From a bacterium (GTDB lineage: Bacteria; T1Sed10-126), in assembly GCA_003554945.1 (NCBI GenBank), contig PWHN01000094.1, forward strand, positions 1 to 21,716: DNA of 21,716 bases, in the 5' to 3' direction. Position numbers and translations under genes: made by a program. How positions within the stretch are numbered: position 1 is the first letter of the stretch; each line of letters opens with the position of its first letter. The notes beneath the pieces were generated by a model. That model ran no database searches. It was given only the letters and a program-made list of their open reading frames with translations, and had not been told where the DNA came from. Shown here piece by piece: positions 6,849 through 16,300 of the stretch.

Positions 6849-7376
6849 GTGAGAACAAACAAGTTATTGGTTCAACCAAAAAAATTGGACAGGTTTCTAG
6901 TAATTGGAGTAACAACACTGTTACTCGCAATCTTCTTAACCGGTTCAATATCACCGGTCCGGGCATTTCCAGAAGTGGAAGATTATTATGTTGGTATCAA
7001 TTATCCCGGTCTCGCCCTGGGCTTAAATTTTAACGACTCAGCGCTTGAACTTCGATACTTCACTGACGGTGACATCGACCTGTATGGCGCACGGATACGT
7101 CACGATCTCTATCATTTCGAGGGCCGCGACCTGTCTGAAAATATCATCTATCTTGGAGCCGACGTCCTTTTTACAGAGTTTGAAGATACCCTGACCGAGG
7201 GCGACGGTCTAATGTACGGCATCGTTGGGGGACTGGAAACACCAATTTCACAAAGTATAACAGCCAATCTTGATATTGGACCCTACCAGGTTGAAATAGA
7301 GGATGACTACTCCGGTCTTGATAGCAACGGCCTCCATTACGTTCTTAATTTCGGGATTAACATTTTTCTCTGGTGA
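6849..7376 (+). CDS. Small outer-membrane beta-barrel protein, function unknown
   Basis: A 175-aa secreted protein. A long signal peptide (basic start, hydrophobic residues 17-33, cut after PVRA) is followed by about 135 residues of alternating short strands: YYVGINYPGLALGLNF, ALELRYFTDGDIDLYGARI, NIIYLGADVLFTEF, LMYGIVGGLETPI, ITANLDIGPYQVEI, and LHYVLNFGINIFLW. The aromatic C-terminal residue and strand pattern fit an eight-stranded barrel inserted in the outer membrane. No specific family was recognised. The start is GTG, supported by GGAG (6836-6839) 9 nt upstream; no ATG is near. The next gene begins 8 bp after the stop, so the two form an operon. Confidence 0.72.
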   Translation: MRTNKLLVQPKKLDRFLVIGVTTLLLAIFLTGSISPVRAFPEVEDYYVGINYPGLALGLNFNDSALELRYFTDGDIDLYGARIRHDLYHFEGRDLSENIIYLGADVLFTEFEDTLTEGDGLMYGIVGGLETPISQSITANLDIGPYQVEIEDDYSGLDSNGLHYVLNFGINIFLW

Positions 7377-7384
7377 ACTAACCA

Positions 7385-8998
7385 ATGAATAAAATAAAAC
7401 AATACCAACACGAGGTCTTATTTAAAAATTTTACATCGCTAAAATTTTTATTATTTGTAATTTTCTTGCTGTTCTGTTTTTCTCCCCTCGAAAATTTTAC
7501 CACTAACGCTATGGCCAGCCTCCGTTTGGGCCCGGTTGAAGCTGTGGAGTCTGAAGTTGACGACCTTGAAGAAGCCGCGGAAGAACACTGGCAAAAAATA
7601 TATTACGATAATAATTGTAACTATAACCCTGAACCGGAAGACTGCGCTGAAGAAGCCGGTATCCCCTCGCACGTGATTGACCACTGGTTTGATGACAGTG
7701 AAACACGAGAGGAAATGAACCTTGAGGCAGACTATTATATTAGCCTGCTTTATGACACACAGCCCCTGCTTGATCGCGGAGACGGAGTTTACGGTGGCAC
7801 TGTGAAATTTGCTGATTTTAGCGGAAGCGATACCGACGATCTCGCCCTCAGCGGCATTGATGCAGATAAAAATTATCGATTAAGTTTACATAAAAACCGT
7901 AACGGTGGCTTTAACTCTACTCCGGACACGGAACCGCTGGACGGTGAAGGTGATGGATTAGAACAGTCGTCGCTGATATTTGCTGATTTCAGCGGCGACA
8001 GTGATCTGGATATGGCCGTTGCCGGGCGCGACAGCAATCAGGATGAAAGAATGATGATCCTTGAAAATCAGTCCGGTTTTGCATATGACGCCAGCGCTGA
8101 AAAACCGTTGAAAAATAATGACGACGGAACAGGTGTCTGGGACGCCGCCCTGGCAGCAGGGGATATGACGGGAAATGGCGTTCCAAACCTTGTTGTTAGC
8201 GGTCGAGATGTTAACGATTCACCGCAACTTATTATTTATCATAAGGATAAATATTCGGACACTTACGCAACCCACTGGCAGCCAATGGCTGACACCGGCG
8301 GCGGACTCTGGGGAGGAGACCTTGCGCTTGGAAATTTTACCAGCCGATATGAAGACCTCTCAAGTGTCGGCTACCAAGATCTCGTCGCTGCCGGGCGGAC
8401 CGGTCAACCCGGCGACGGCCAGCCAAAATTAAATCTTTACGATACCCGGCGTAGTGACAGTCCGGCTGAGCTTGACTCTCCTTTTGAGGAAGGACTATGG
8501 TTCTCAGCACTTGATCTCGCTGATTTTACTGGTAACCACAGGCTGGATCTGGCTGCTGCCGGTCTTGATAATAATAACCAGCCAAGACTATTACTCTTTG
8601 AAAACATCGGCGACGGAAATTTTATCCTTCATGATGAACCTATGGTCGATGACGGCGGCGGTCTCTCGGGCGCCGACCTCGAACTCGGTGACCTCACCGG
8701 TAACGGCTATCCTGACCTGGTCGCCGCCGGACGGGATGCTAATTATGATCCCCGGCTTATTGTATTTGTTAACGAAGGTAATGGTGATTTCAAAAAATAC
8801 TCTGAACCGCTGGCTGACAATCCCGAACTCGACGCCGAAGGTCTCTGGTCTGCTTCCGTATCCCTGGGAGATTATACCGGCGACGGTCGCCTGGACCTCG
8901 CCGCCACAGGCAGCATCACCTATGCCCACTACAGTGACCATTACTACCACCTGAACCTCGAACCACGGCTTTTCCTCTTTAAGAATCCCGTCAGATAA
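7385..8998 (+). CDS. Secreted FG-GAP/VCBS-repeat protein, probable seven-bladed propeller
   Basis: A 537-aa exported protein. After an N-terminal hydrophobic segment (residues 16-36, ending before TNAMA) and a short acidic helical region (about 45-125) come seven repeats of 55-65 residues. The core is G.L..A.L.LGD(F/L)TG.G..DL..AGRD.N..PRL.(I/V)(F/Y)....G, for example LGDLTGNGYPDLVAAGRDAN and LADFTGNHRLDLAAAGLDNN. The D-x-T/S-G-x-x-x-x-D-L parts are calcium-binding loops of FG-GAP/VCBS propellers. Seven repeats match one closed seven-bladed propeller, as in integrin alpha chains and many bacterial surface or lectin-like proteins. No C-terminal sorting domain is present. It probably works with the barrel protein encoded 8 bp upstream. 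The ribosome site is weak. Cytoplasmic function is unlikely. Confidence 0.85.
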   Translation: MNKIKQYQHEVLFKNFTSLKFLLFVIFLLFCFSPLENFTTNAMASLRLGPVEAVESEVDDLEEAAEEHWQKIYYDNNCNYNPEPEDCAEEAGIPSHVIDHWFDDSETREEMNLEADYYISLLYDTQPLLDRGDGVYGGTVKFADFSGSDTDDLALSGIDADKNYRLSLHKNRNGGFNSTPDTEPLDGEGDGLEQSSLIFADFSGDSDLDMAVAGRDSNQDERMMILENQSGFAYDASAEKPLKNNDDGTGVWDAALAAGDMTGNGVPNLVVSGRDVNDSPQLIIYHKDKYSDTYATHWQPMADTGGGLWGGDLALGNFTSRYEDLSSVGYQDLVAAGRTGQPGDGQPKLNLYDTRRSDSPAELDSPFEEGLWFSALDLADFTGNHRLDLAAAGLDNNNQPRLLLFENIGDGNFILHDEPMVDDGGGLSGADLELGDLTGNGYPDLVAAGRDANYDPRLIVFVNEGNGDFKKYSEPLADNPELDAEGLWSASVSLGDYTGDGRLDLAATGSITYAHYSDHYYHLNLEPRLFLFKNPVR

Positions 8999-9084
8999 AA
9001 CCTTCTCTATCCCCCCAAAACTCGCCATCTATGTCTATCCTTTTGATTCGCTGATTGTCATTACTGAACCTTTCTGCCGATCAT

Positions 9085-9170
9085 TATTACTGACCTGATT
9101 TGACGGTCGTCGTCATTACGGGCTTGATTTGTCGGGCGTCATTGCGGGCTTGACCCGCAATCCATCTGAT
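9085..9170. repeat. CGTCATTGCGG/CCGCAATCCATCT repeat, tandem partial copies
   Basis: A partial copy CGTCATTACGGGCTTGATTT is followed by a full copy in which CGTCATTGCGGGCTTGA is closed by CCGCAATCCATCTGA, giving the palindrome TTGCGGG...CCCGCAA. The same unit recurs at 20088-20120 and, in variant form, near 9695-9750, 19790-19818 and 19929-19960. The remainder of the 340-bp spacer before the 9339 gene has only a G-rich stretch (9192-9230) and no gene. Confidence 0.8.
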
Positions 9171-9338
9171 GTTCGGTTATTGATTTACGTTCGCGGCGGG
9201 GAGCAGGGAGCGGGGCGCGTGGCGTGCCACCGCAAGACCTAAAAACCCACGAATATCCTCCCCCAGTAGGGTTCTTTCTCAGTAAAAAACTTGCAATACA
9301 GATAAGCTGAAGATAAAGTGTTATTGGAGGTAATATCA

Positions 9339-9659
9339 ATGCAAATTAAAGTCGAACACAATCCGGCCGAGAATAACTTTGTCTGCCAGCTTGGTGATGT
9401 CCACGCTGTGCTTGCTTATTCGCGCAAAGCTAACGCTCTGTCACTGGAGCGACTCTTTGTTCCCGAACAGGAAGACAAGGAAGAAATTACCACCGCTCTC
9501 GTCGGAACGGCTGCTCGCTATTGCCAGAATCACAACCTACAAATGATAGCCGTCGAGTCTTATCTACGCGATGACTTCTTCCCCGCTCACACCGAGTTTC
9601 AATCTCTTCTCAAGCAGGACCCAGGGCCCGGCGCCGGGGCTGAATTTTTACGCCTCTGA
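9339..9659 (+). CDS. Small COG2388/GCN5-related acetyltransferase-like protein
   Basis: A 106-aa cytoplasmic protein resembling the short GNAT-like family COG2388 (Acetyltransf_CG; human NATD1, bacterial YjdJ-like). The pattern I-K-V-E-H-N near the start, FVCQLGDVHAVLAYSRKAN, LSLERLFVPEQ, ALVGTAARYCQNHNLQMIAV and ESYLRDDFF follows the family order of strand, strand, P-loop-like region, helix and strand. The expected acetyl-CoA loop (about R-G-x-G-I/L-A) is replaced by EDKEEITTALV, so catalysis is doubtful. The ATG at 9339 is chosen because TGGAGG (9325-9330) lies 8 nt upstream; an in-frame GTG at 9318 would put that site inside the gene. It stands alone between repeat patches. Confidence 0.7.
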   Translation: MQIKVEHNPAENNFVCQLGDVHAVLAYSRKANALSLERLFVPEQEDKEEITTALVGTAARYCQNHNLQMIAVESYLRDDFFPAHTEFQSLLKQDPGPGAGAEFLRL

Positions 9660-9689
9660 ACCAACCCAAATAACGCTACCGGCCTTGAC

Positions 9690-9800
9690 CGGACAATCGT
9701 CACTGCGAGCCTGATCTGAAGCTCGTCGTTCCGGCCGACGAGCCGGAAAACACCAGCTTAAAGCTCAAAGCCAAAAGCTTAAAGCTAATTCAAATTCATT
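9690..9800. repeat. Repeat patch: CCGG hairpin and AGCTTAAAGCT direct repeats
   Basis: GCTCGTCG (9721-9728) pairs with CGACGAGC (9736-9743), and overlapping TTCCGGC (9729-9735) can instead pair with GCCGGAA (9742-9748), so two hairpins exclude each other. AGCTTAAAGCT occurs twice (9755-9765, 9776-9786). This belongs to the CGTCATTCCGG dispersed repeat class. No gene is visible. Confidence 0.65.
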
Positions 9801-9869
9801 AAGTGCTCAAAATCTTGCTCTGGACCTTGATTGCCCCGAACTTTCGCCTGTTCGCAGGTTCGAAGTTTA

Positions 9870-10140
9870 CGCCCCGCACCAAGCGTTCCGCTCCCCGCGA
9901 ACTTTTCCCCGCTCGCCCCCTCTCCCCATCGCCCTTTCGCTATCTCGCTCCTCGCTCTTCGCACTTTGATCATACGGTTTTCGCTCCTCGCTCTTCGCTC
10001 CTCGCCCTTTCGCCCCATCTCCCCCTCGCCCCATCGCCCCACCATGAACTTCCGCCCGCTCTCCTGCTCGCCCCTTCGAACATTCCCTTGCTCTCGATCT
10101 ATCTCCCCGCCGGGGAGAGGAAACAGGGGAGGGGGAGAAA
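9870..10140. repeat. Pyrimidine-rich low-complexity tract
   Basis: The plus strand is a long C/T-rich, purine-poor tract made of short variants of CGCTCCTCGCTCTTCGC and CGCCCCATCTCCCC. TCGCTCCTCGCTCTTCGC is exactly repeated at 9945-9962 and 9981-9998. The bias is reversed at the right end (purine-rich GGGGAGAGG... from 10112). Both strands stay open in several frames because stop codons are rare in such sequence, so the apparent Arg/Ser/Glu-rich or Pro/Ser-rich proteins are not believable genes. Triplex or slipped structures are possible. Confidence 0.75.
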
Positions 10141-10165
10141 AAGAATGGAGAGAGGTCCACTTGCC

Positions 10166-10263
10166 TTACAAACGCTCAAATTTTTAGTTATAATTGCCCG
10201 AAATCAACAAAAATATTTTTCTTATTGAACGTACGTTCATTTTGATCACAATCTTTAGGAGGA
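10166..10263 (+). promoter_or_regulatory. Promoter, perfect 14-bp palindrome and ribosome site of pckG
   Basis: TTACAA (10166-10171) and an exact TATAAT (10189-10194) are 17 bp apart. About 25 bp past the expected transcription start lies the perfect palindrome TGAACGTACGTTCA (10226-10239), typical in size and style of TetR-family operators. A strong AGGAGGA (10257-10263) precedes the ATG. The layout suggests repression by a roadblock just after the promoter. The regulator is not encoded in this window. Confidence 0.6.
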
Positions 10264-10269
10264 TTTATT

Positions 10270-12123
10270 ATGCTTGGCGATAAAAACCAGAAGAAACTTG
10301 ATGCAATTAACAATCCCAAGGTAGAAAAAATTGTCCGGGAGACTGCCGAACGTTGTAACCCCGATAAAATTACAGTAATTACAGACTCGGAAGAAGATCT
10401 CGCATACGTCCGCAAGGCTTCAATTGAAAAAGGTGAAGAACAACAGTTGAAAAAGAAAGGCCATACCGTTCACTGGGATGGTTTCCACGACCAGGCGCGT
10501 GACAAAGAAAATACAAAATATCTTCTACCTGAAGGCGAAGAAATGGGCGAGCGTATCAATTCTATTGAACGTCAGCAGGGACTGGAAGAAGTGCTTGAAT
10601 ATCTCGAGGGAGCAATGGAAGGAAAAGAGATGTTTGTTCGTTTCTTTTCCCTCGGCCCGACCGATTCAGTCTTCACCATTCCCGCTCTACAAATAACTGA
10701 TTCCGCCTACGTCGCCCATAGCGAAGATTTACTCTACCGGGCCGGCTACGAGGAGTTTAAGAAGCTCGACAGTGGCGACGATTTCTTCCACTTTATCCAC
10801 TCGGCCGGCGAACTGGATGAAAACAATAACAGCAAACACATCGATAAAAGACGTGTTTATATTGACCTTGAGGAAGGTCGTGTTTTTTCTACTAACACTC
10901 AATATGGTGGTAACACTATTGGACTTAAAAAACTGGCTTTCCGTCATGCCATTAAAAAGGCCATGCAGGAGGGCTGGCTGGCCGAACACATGTTTGTCAT
11001 GGGAGCTAACGGTCCCGGCGACCGCCGCACTTACTTCACCGGCGCCTTTCCCAGCGCCTGCGGTAAAACCTCAACAGCCATGATCCCCGACCAGACTGTT
11101 GTCGGTGACGATATCGCCTATCTGCGCAACATCGACGACACCGTGCGTGCCGTTAACGTGGAAAGCGGGATTTTTGGCATCATCCGCGACGTTAACCCCG
11201 ACGACGACCCCTTAATTTACAAGGTGCTTAATACCCCCCGCGAGATGATTTTCTCCAATATACTAGTAAATGATGGTCGCCCCTACTGGCTGGGCATGGG
11301 AGAAGAGATCCCCGAGGAAGGGCGTAACCATTCGGGCCAGTGGCACAAAGGAAAGACAGATGAACAGGGGAACGAAATTACTCCCTCACATAAAAATGCT
11401 CGCTACACTATCCGGATTAGCGATCTTGAAAATGCAGATCCCAAGATTCACGATCCTGAGGGCGTCCCGGTCGACGGTATCGTCTACGGCGGACGCGACT
11501 CCGACACTTCTATGCCGGTCGCTGAAGCTTTAAGCTGGGATCATGGCGTCATGACCGGGGCTTGCCTTGAGTCCGAAACCACTGCGGCAACACTCGGTGA
11601 AGCCGGCGTCCGCAACCACAATCCGATGGCTAACATCGACTTCGTTTCCGTCCCGCTCGGCCGCTATATACAGCGTCATCTGGAGTTTGGTGACAGCCTC
11701 TCCGAACCTCCCACTATCTATGGTGTTAACTATTTCTTGCGCGCAAACGGTGACGGCGATTACCTGAACGATATACTTGATAAGAAAGTTTGGCTACTCT
11801 GGATGGAGGGCCGGGTTAACGGCGATTTTGAAGCCCTTCAGACACCGGTGGGGAATATTCCACTCTACCAGGACCTGGCTGAGCTCTTCGAACAACAACT
11901 GGAAAAAAGCTATTCACGCGATGAATACGAGGAACAGTTTGCCCTCCGCGTCGATAAGTATCTTGCAAAGGTTGAACGCATGCGCGAAGCTTTTGCCGGC
12001 GAACAGGAGATGCCCGAGCGTTTCTTCGAACAGCTCGACGGCCAGGAGCAACGGCTGCAGGCGGAAAAAGATAAACATCACAGCTCTATCATCTCGCCCT
12101 TCCAGTTTAAACCAGTGCCATAA
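10270..12123 (+). CDS. pckG: Phosphoenolpyruvate carboxykinase (GTP)
   Basis: Interconverts oxaloacetate + GTP and phosphoenolpyruvate + CO2 + GDP in the cytoplasm, for gluconeogenesis or, in fermenters, CO2 fixation. The 617 aa length is normal for the GTP type. The mobile-loop/substrate region QYGGNTIGLKKLAFRHA (211-227) and the kinase-1a P-loop FPSACGKTSTA (260-270), with the hyper-reactive Cys264 characteristic of GTP enzymes, are clear, followed by VGDDIAYLRN as the second metal/nucleotide motif. Further on are ESGIFGIIRDVNP, YGGRDSDTSMPVAEA and the C-terminal nucleotide region. Wording such as YGGRDSDTSMPV differs from the common GGRRP.GVPLV, suggesting a divergent subgroup. It has its own promoter, operator-like palindrome and strong ribosome site, and no operon partner. 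Confidence 0.92.
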   Translation: MLGDKNQKKLDAINNPKVEKIVRETAERCNPDKITVITDSEEDLAYVRKASIEKGEEQQLKKKGHTVHWDGFHDQARDKENTKYLLPEGEEMGERINSIERQQGLEEVLEYLEGAMEGKEMFVRFFSLGPTDSVFTIPALQITDSAYVAHSEDLLYRAGYEEFKKLDSGDDFFHFIHSAGELDENNNSKHIDKRRVYIDLEEGRVFSTNTQYGGNTIGLKKLAFRHAIKKAMQEGWLAEHMFVMGANGPGDRRTYFTGAFPSACGKTSTAMIPDQTVVGDDIAYLRNIDDTVRAVNVESGIFGIIRDVNPDDDPLIYKVLNTPREMIFSNILVNDGRPYWLGMGEEIPEEGRNHSGQWHKGKTDEQGNEITPSHKNARYTIRISDLENADPKIHDPEGVPVDGIVYGGRDSDTSMPVAEALSWDHGVMTGACLESETTAATLGEAGVRNHNPMANIDFVSVPLGRYIQRHLEFGDSLSEPPTIYGVNYFLRANGDGDYLNDILDKKVWLLWMEGRVNGDFEALQTPVGNIPLYQDLAELFEQQLEKSYSRDEYEEQFALRVDKYLAKVERMREAFAGEQEMPERFFEQLDGQEQRLQAEKDKHHSSIISPFQFKPVP

Positions 12124-12144
12124 AACAGTCTTTGTTTAAAATAT

Positions 12145-12210
12145 TCCCTCCCCCCTGGAGGGAGAGGGCCAGAGCCTGCCCCGGACTCGATCCGGGGGTG
12201 AGGGGGAAGA
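12145..12210. repeat. Dispersed repeat, copy matching 20645-20688 in inverse orientation
   Basis: Positions 12160-12203 are the exact reverse complement of 20645-20688 (44 bp, read by eye). The core CCCCGGA (12179-12185) pairs with TCCGGGG (12191-12197) over a 5-nt loop. It lies 20 bp after the pckG stop and is followed by a T-run (12228-12235), so it may also end pckG transcription. The rest of the spacer to 12339 shows no gene. Confidence 0.85.
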
Positions 12211-12339
12211 AGATCGTAAAAACCGTCTTTTTTTAAAAGTCCCCGTTGTCCCAGGGGGGCCAGACCGGACACATCCTTTCAGTCTTAATGATCTCTCCGG
12301 TCTATGCGAAAGGAAGATGGTTAGGAAAAGGGAAATAGG

Positions 12340-13350
12340 TTAGAACTGGTAGCGGAAGCCAAGCCGGTGGACGTCGCCAAAATCACCGTAGGGCAGGTAA
12401 GCGTAGTCAAAGCTCATGTCGTCGTGGCGGTAGCCAAAACCGGCAGTTAGTCCGTCGTCGAGGTCAATGTTACCGTCATAGCCGGCTCTCAGAGCCAGGC
12501 GGTCAAACGGCCACCATTCGACCCCTCCCATCAACCCATATTCTCCCGACTCAAACTGATACTCCAGGTCAACGCTGGTCTCTAACCGCAGCCCGTAGAA
12601 ACGGTAGACAGCTCCACTACGCAGCAGTTCCGGTAAGGACTCGTCTTCTTCGTCAAAAGTGATATCGGTGCCAAGATTGGCAAGCACCAGTCCGGCGGAA
12701 AGCGGACGCTCACGGCTGTTCCAGCGCGTCCCAAGGTCAACTGAGAAAGCATCGCCACTCACGTCATCAAGCTCCTGCCGTACATATCGAGCAGTTACAC
12801 CGTAGGACCAGTTGGCCCAGTTTTGTCCGTAACCGGCGCTTAGAACAAGATCTGAGTTAGAAAAGCTTCCATCGGGTTTAAGAACTCCACTTACCCGGCG
12901 GACTCGGTCCTGACTGCCATAGTCAAGATAACGCAAGCCTAACGCCCAGGTTCCCTCAAACAGACGTTCACGTTCAGTATTTTCCGGCAAGGAAAGGGCA
13001 TAATCTATATTTCCGTAATTGATCCCCTCCGGCAAACTGTAGTAACTGGCATCAAGATCCCGCTCCCAACCAGAGATAGGCTCATCACCGTTGGCGATCA
13101 ATGGTAAAACCGAGGCGTTCAGATCAAGCTCCCGGTTCATAAAACCGAGCCCGCCTGGATTATAACTTAACGCAGTTGCCCCACGCGCTGAGGCCACTCC
13201 GGCTCCCCCCAGGGCAGGAACACGGGCCCCGCCTCCCATCCTCAGCACTTCAGCCGCCGTCTGACCGGCGTCACCGGCAGAGACGGGAGCTGCCCATAAC
13301 AAGCTTATTATTAAAAATAAAGCCGTGGTACTAGCAGATAATTTTTTCAT
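12340..13350 (-). CDS. PorV/PorQ-family outer-membrane beta-barrel protein
   Basis: A 336-aa outer-membrane protein with a signal peptide (residues 1-25, ending PVSA). The mature start AAEVLRMGGGARVPALGGAG and ATALSYNPGGLGFM are the signature of the PorV/PorQ (UPF0164, FadL-like) family, and the rest alternates amphipathic strands, ending LGFRYQF with the terminal Phe expected for barrel assembly. In Bacteroidota PorV carries type IX secretion substrates from the translocon to the attachment complex. Its ATG overlaps the stop of the giant repeat protein gene by 4 bp (ATGA), so the two are translationally coupled. It is therefore inferred to be a dedicated carrier or anchor for that protein. 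A general porin role cannot be excluded. Confidence 0.85.
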   Translation of the reverse strand: MKKLSASTTALFLIISLLWAAPVSAGDAGQTAAEVLRMGGGARVPALGGAGVASARGATALSYNPGGLGFMNRELDLNASVLPLIANGDEPISGWERDLDASYYSLPEGINYGNIDYALSLPENTERERLFEGTWALGLRYLDYGSQDRVRRVSGVLKPDGSFSNSDLVLSAGYGQNWANWSYGVTARYVRQELDDVSGDAFSVDLGTRWNSRERPLSAGLVLANLGTDITFDEEDESLPELLRSGAVYRFYGLRLETSVDLEYQFESGEYGLMGGVEWWPFDRLALRAGYDGNIDLDDGLTAGFGYRHDDMSFDYAYLPYGDFGDVHRLGFRYQF

Positions 13351-16300
13351 CGGATTATCGTCAACTTCCCGGTCTCTTCGTCCCCCGTATCAAGGTCTTT
13401 AACCCGCCAGAGATAAGTTCCACTGGCAACATCATTGCCCGAATTGTTCTCCACGTCCCACTCGTAGGGATCATTATGAGTAGTAACGTCATAAACCAGC
13501 GAGCCGGTTACCGTATAGATTTCAATTTCGAAACGCTCACTGGCTGAATTAAATTCAAAGTCCAGCGATCCTTCATCAGTCCCCGTGGTCTGATCACCAT
13601 CGTTTGGCCGGTAGGGGTTTGGACCAATCAGCATGCTACCGAGCCCCGCTTCATCGGCAGCTGGTCGAGCATTAAGCAGTTGAAAGACAGACATCTCTTC
13701 TACTTCAACTTCTACATAAGTGTCGTGGATAGACTCAGTTTCTTCCAAAATTGGTTCCCTGGACCAGGTATCAAAATCAGTGTCCAGCTTAAACGCTTTA
13801 AGATGCTCAGGATCACGAACTAAATTATCGGGGTTGAAGGGCAGCCTGATCACATAACCGTCATCGTGAACATCTGAAAATTCTATTCTAATTACACTTT
13901 CTTCAACAATCTCCAGGTGTTGATCGCGAGCGTTTCTGTTCGCATTATCAACAGCATTTCGAGTTTCCGGATCAATCACCGTATCACTAATCGTAACAAG
14001 GGTTCCTGAATCAAATTTATCTCCTACACTGCGATCGCAGGCGGGACTGTGGCAAAAGATTGTGTCCGCTACATCCTCAGTGAAACTACGGGACTTACTG
14101 GCTTCATCTCTAAGAAACCTACGACTCTTCTCCAGTTCAGCAGCCGGAAACTCTACCTGAACTTCCCAGGCACCGGCTCCATTCAATTCAAGGTCCTCAG
14201 TGATTTTTTTGTTTAATGAAAAGTCAGCCGTTTCAACCGTGGTCTGGTCCCAGCGCGTTCCATCGCGCCAGGTGGAAATAACGATGGTATCGCCGGCAAA
14301 CACATCAGCTCGTAATCTAACCTCTACCTCAGTGTCTGCTACAAGTTGACTGGTAAAAGGTCTTTGTATAGTAAATTCGCGCGGCGGTCCGGCCAATTTT
14401 ACTGCCGCAGTGTCGGCGACGGGACTTGCTGTATCTGATTCATACAATCGAGCAATCAGGTGATTTTCCGGGTGCTCAAGTTTAACGTCATCAAACTCCC
14501 AGTTGCCGCCCTCGGCCACAGAAGTATAATCATAAAACGGTGTGTCCGAGCCGTCTAATGAGCGCGACATTAGAGCAACTGAATCGCCTGCCCGCGTATG
14601 TTTTGTCCCCCCCGCAACCGCTATCCTATCAGTTCCGGAATCAAGCGGCGCTTCAAAATAGATCCGTGGATCACGGCGCCATATATATACTTGATCAGTA
14701 TCAACCACGTCGTCGTCAACGGATTCAAATTTGGCTACAAGACTGACTGAATCTGACGCCGGCAGTTCTTCCACATCCACCTGCCAGGCCGTATCATATT
14801 CGGTGCCAACACCGACCAGATTCTCAAACTCAGTATCCCCGTCAACAAAAACTGAAACAGTTTCTCCAGCACTACGCTCAGTTGCGCGCCCCTGTACTTT
14901 TAGTTCGGTCGCCGTAGTATCAAAACCCGAAACCGGCGTGTCGATCCAGACGCTGTGTCGATACACCCAGGTCTGCTCACTATCAACACTGCGCTTGCCC
15001 GAATGTTCGGTGTAAAGGTTAGCCTCAATTGTTCCCGTGTCCGGCGGCAGGGGGAACTCCTCAACCCGCCAGCTCTGGTCACTCTGGACGCTGGCATACC
15101 TGGTGTCACCGCCATCAACCGTTACAGCCACAGTATCGCCGGACGGCGTTTGCTTTGATTGGCCGCTAACAGATATGGTTTCCGACGCCGTCGAATACCC
15201 TGCCTCTGGCTCCTCAATAACAAGATTATGCCAGTAAACTTCTATTTGGTGTTCGCCAACCAGCTCTCCCTCACCCGAGTATATCTCAATCTTGATATAG
15301 TTCGTTTTCTTCTGGGCCAGCTCAATATTAGTAAATGTCCCGCTGTCTGTTTCTCCCGGTCCACCCTTTACAGTCATAGAATCAATTTTGTCGTTGTTGT
15401 GACGTAACTCAACAATATTATCCTTCGGCGCCTCGCTCGTAGTAAATCTAACGTCAATCTCATCAGCACTGGTGTCATAGTGATCATGCGGCGGCGACTC
15501 TATTTCAATTAGAGATTCAAGCTGCCTGATTTCGACCGTATCGCTGTGTACCACTCGTGAGCCAGAATCAGCGGTATGAACACGAACCGCCACAATATTG
15601 TTTACCCCCATAAAAAGCGGCTTATCATCAAAGTCCCACTCATAATCTTCTCCCACCTCGCCACTTTCAATCCAGACAGTATCTGCTGTTTCTTCGTCAT
15701 TTATGACCAGCGTATCTTCGTCAGTTTCAGCTTCAATACGCAGAGTAAGCGTATCCCCTTCTTCCGACCCCTCTGAAAGACCGGAATAAGAGAACCTGTC
15801 CTTGAGTGTATCCAGGTCCGTGTCGGGGTCGTCGATCCTCACCTGATGACGACGCACTTCTATTAAATGCGTATCAAAAATTGTTGAACCAATTTCAGTG
15901 TCATAGAGGGTTGCTTCAAGATAGTTGAGGTCCGTGTCAATCCCAACTTCGGAAAAGTGCCAGGGGCTATCTGCTGAAGTGTTGTACTCCCCTGTGTCAC
16001 TAAGTCCAAGATCGCTTACAACCTGAAGCTGTAATGAATCAGCCGGGTCGGCGGCATAGATTTCACCGCCAACTTCTATAGCTGTATCGCCGCTGTCAAA
16101 ATATATGCTGTCCGGCTCATCTATCACGACGAAAGGCCGATAAACGGTCCTGACATCCGTATCGAGCAAGTCAGTAAAACCTTCCTCCGTCTGAGCATAA
16201 ACCCCCACCTGCAGTTCATTTTCGCCGGGGAATAGCGGCGTATTGTTTTGACGCCAATCAGTATCACCATCAATCCCAATAGTTCCTTCTACAGTTGTCT

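Noticed and set aside
8175-8954. Plus-strand frames overlapping the propeller gene
   Set aside because: They are out-of-frame shadows of the repeat gene, whose own frame has clear repeats and a signal sequence.
9855-9895. tRNA-like stretch with GGTTCGAAG and a following CACCA
   Set aside because: No matching T stem, acceptor stem or anticodon arm can be drawn around it.
9785-10228. Several overlapping open frames giving Arg/Glu/Ser- or Pro/Ser-rich proteins on both strands
   Set aside because: They exist only because the pyrimidine-rich tract lacks stop codons; no ribosome sites, and composition is pure low complexity.
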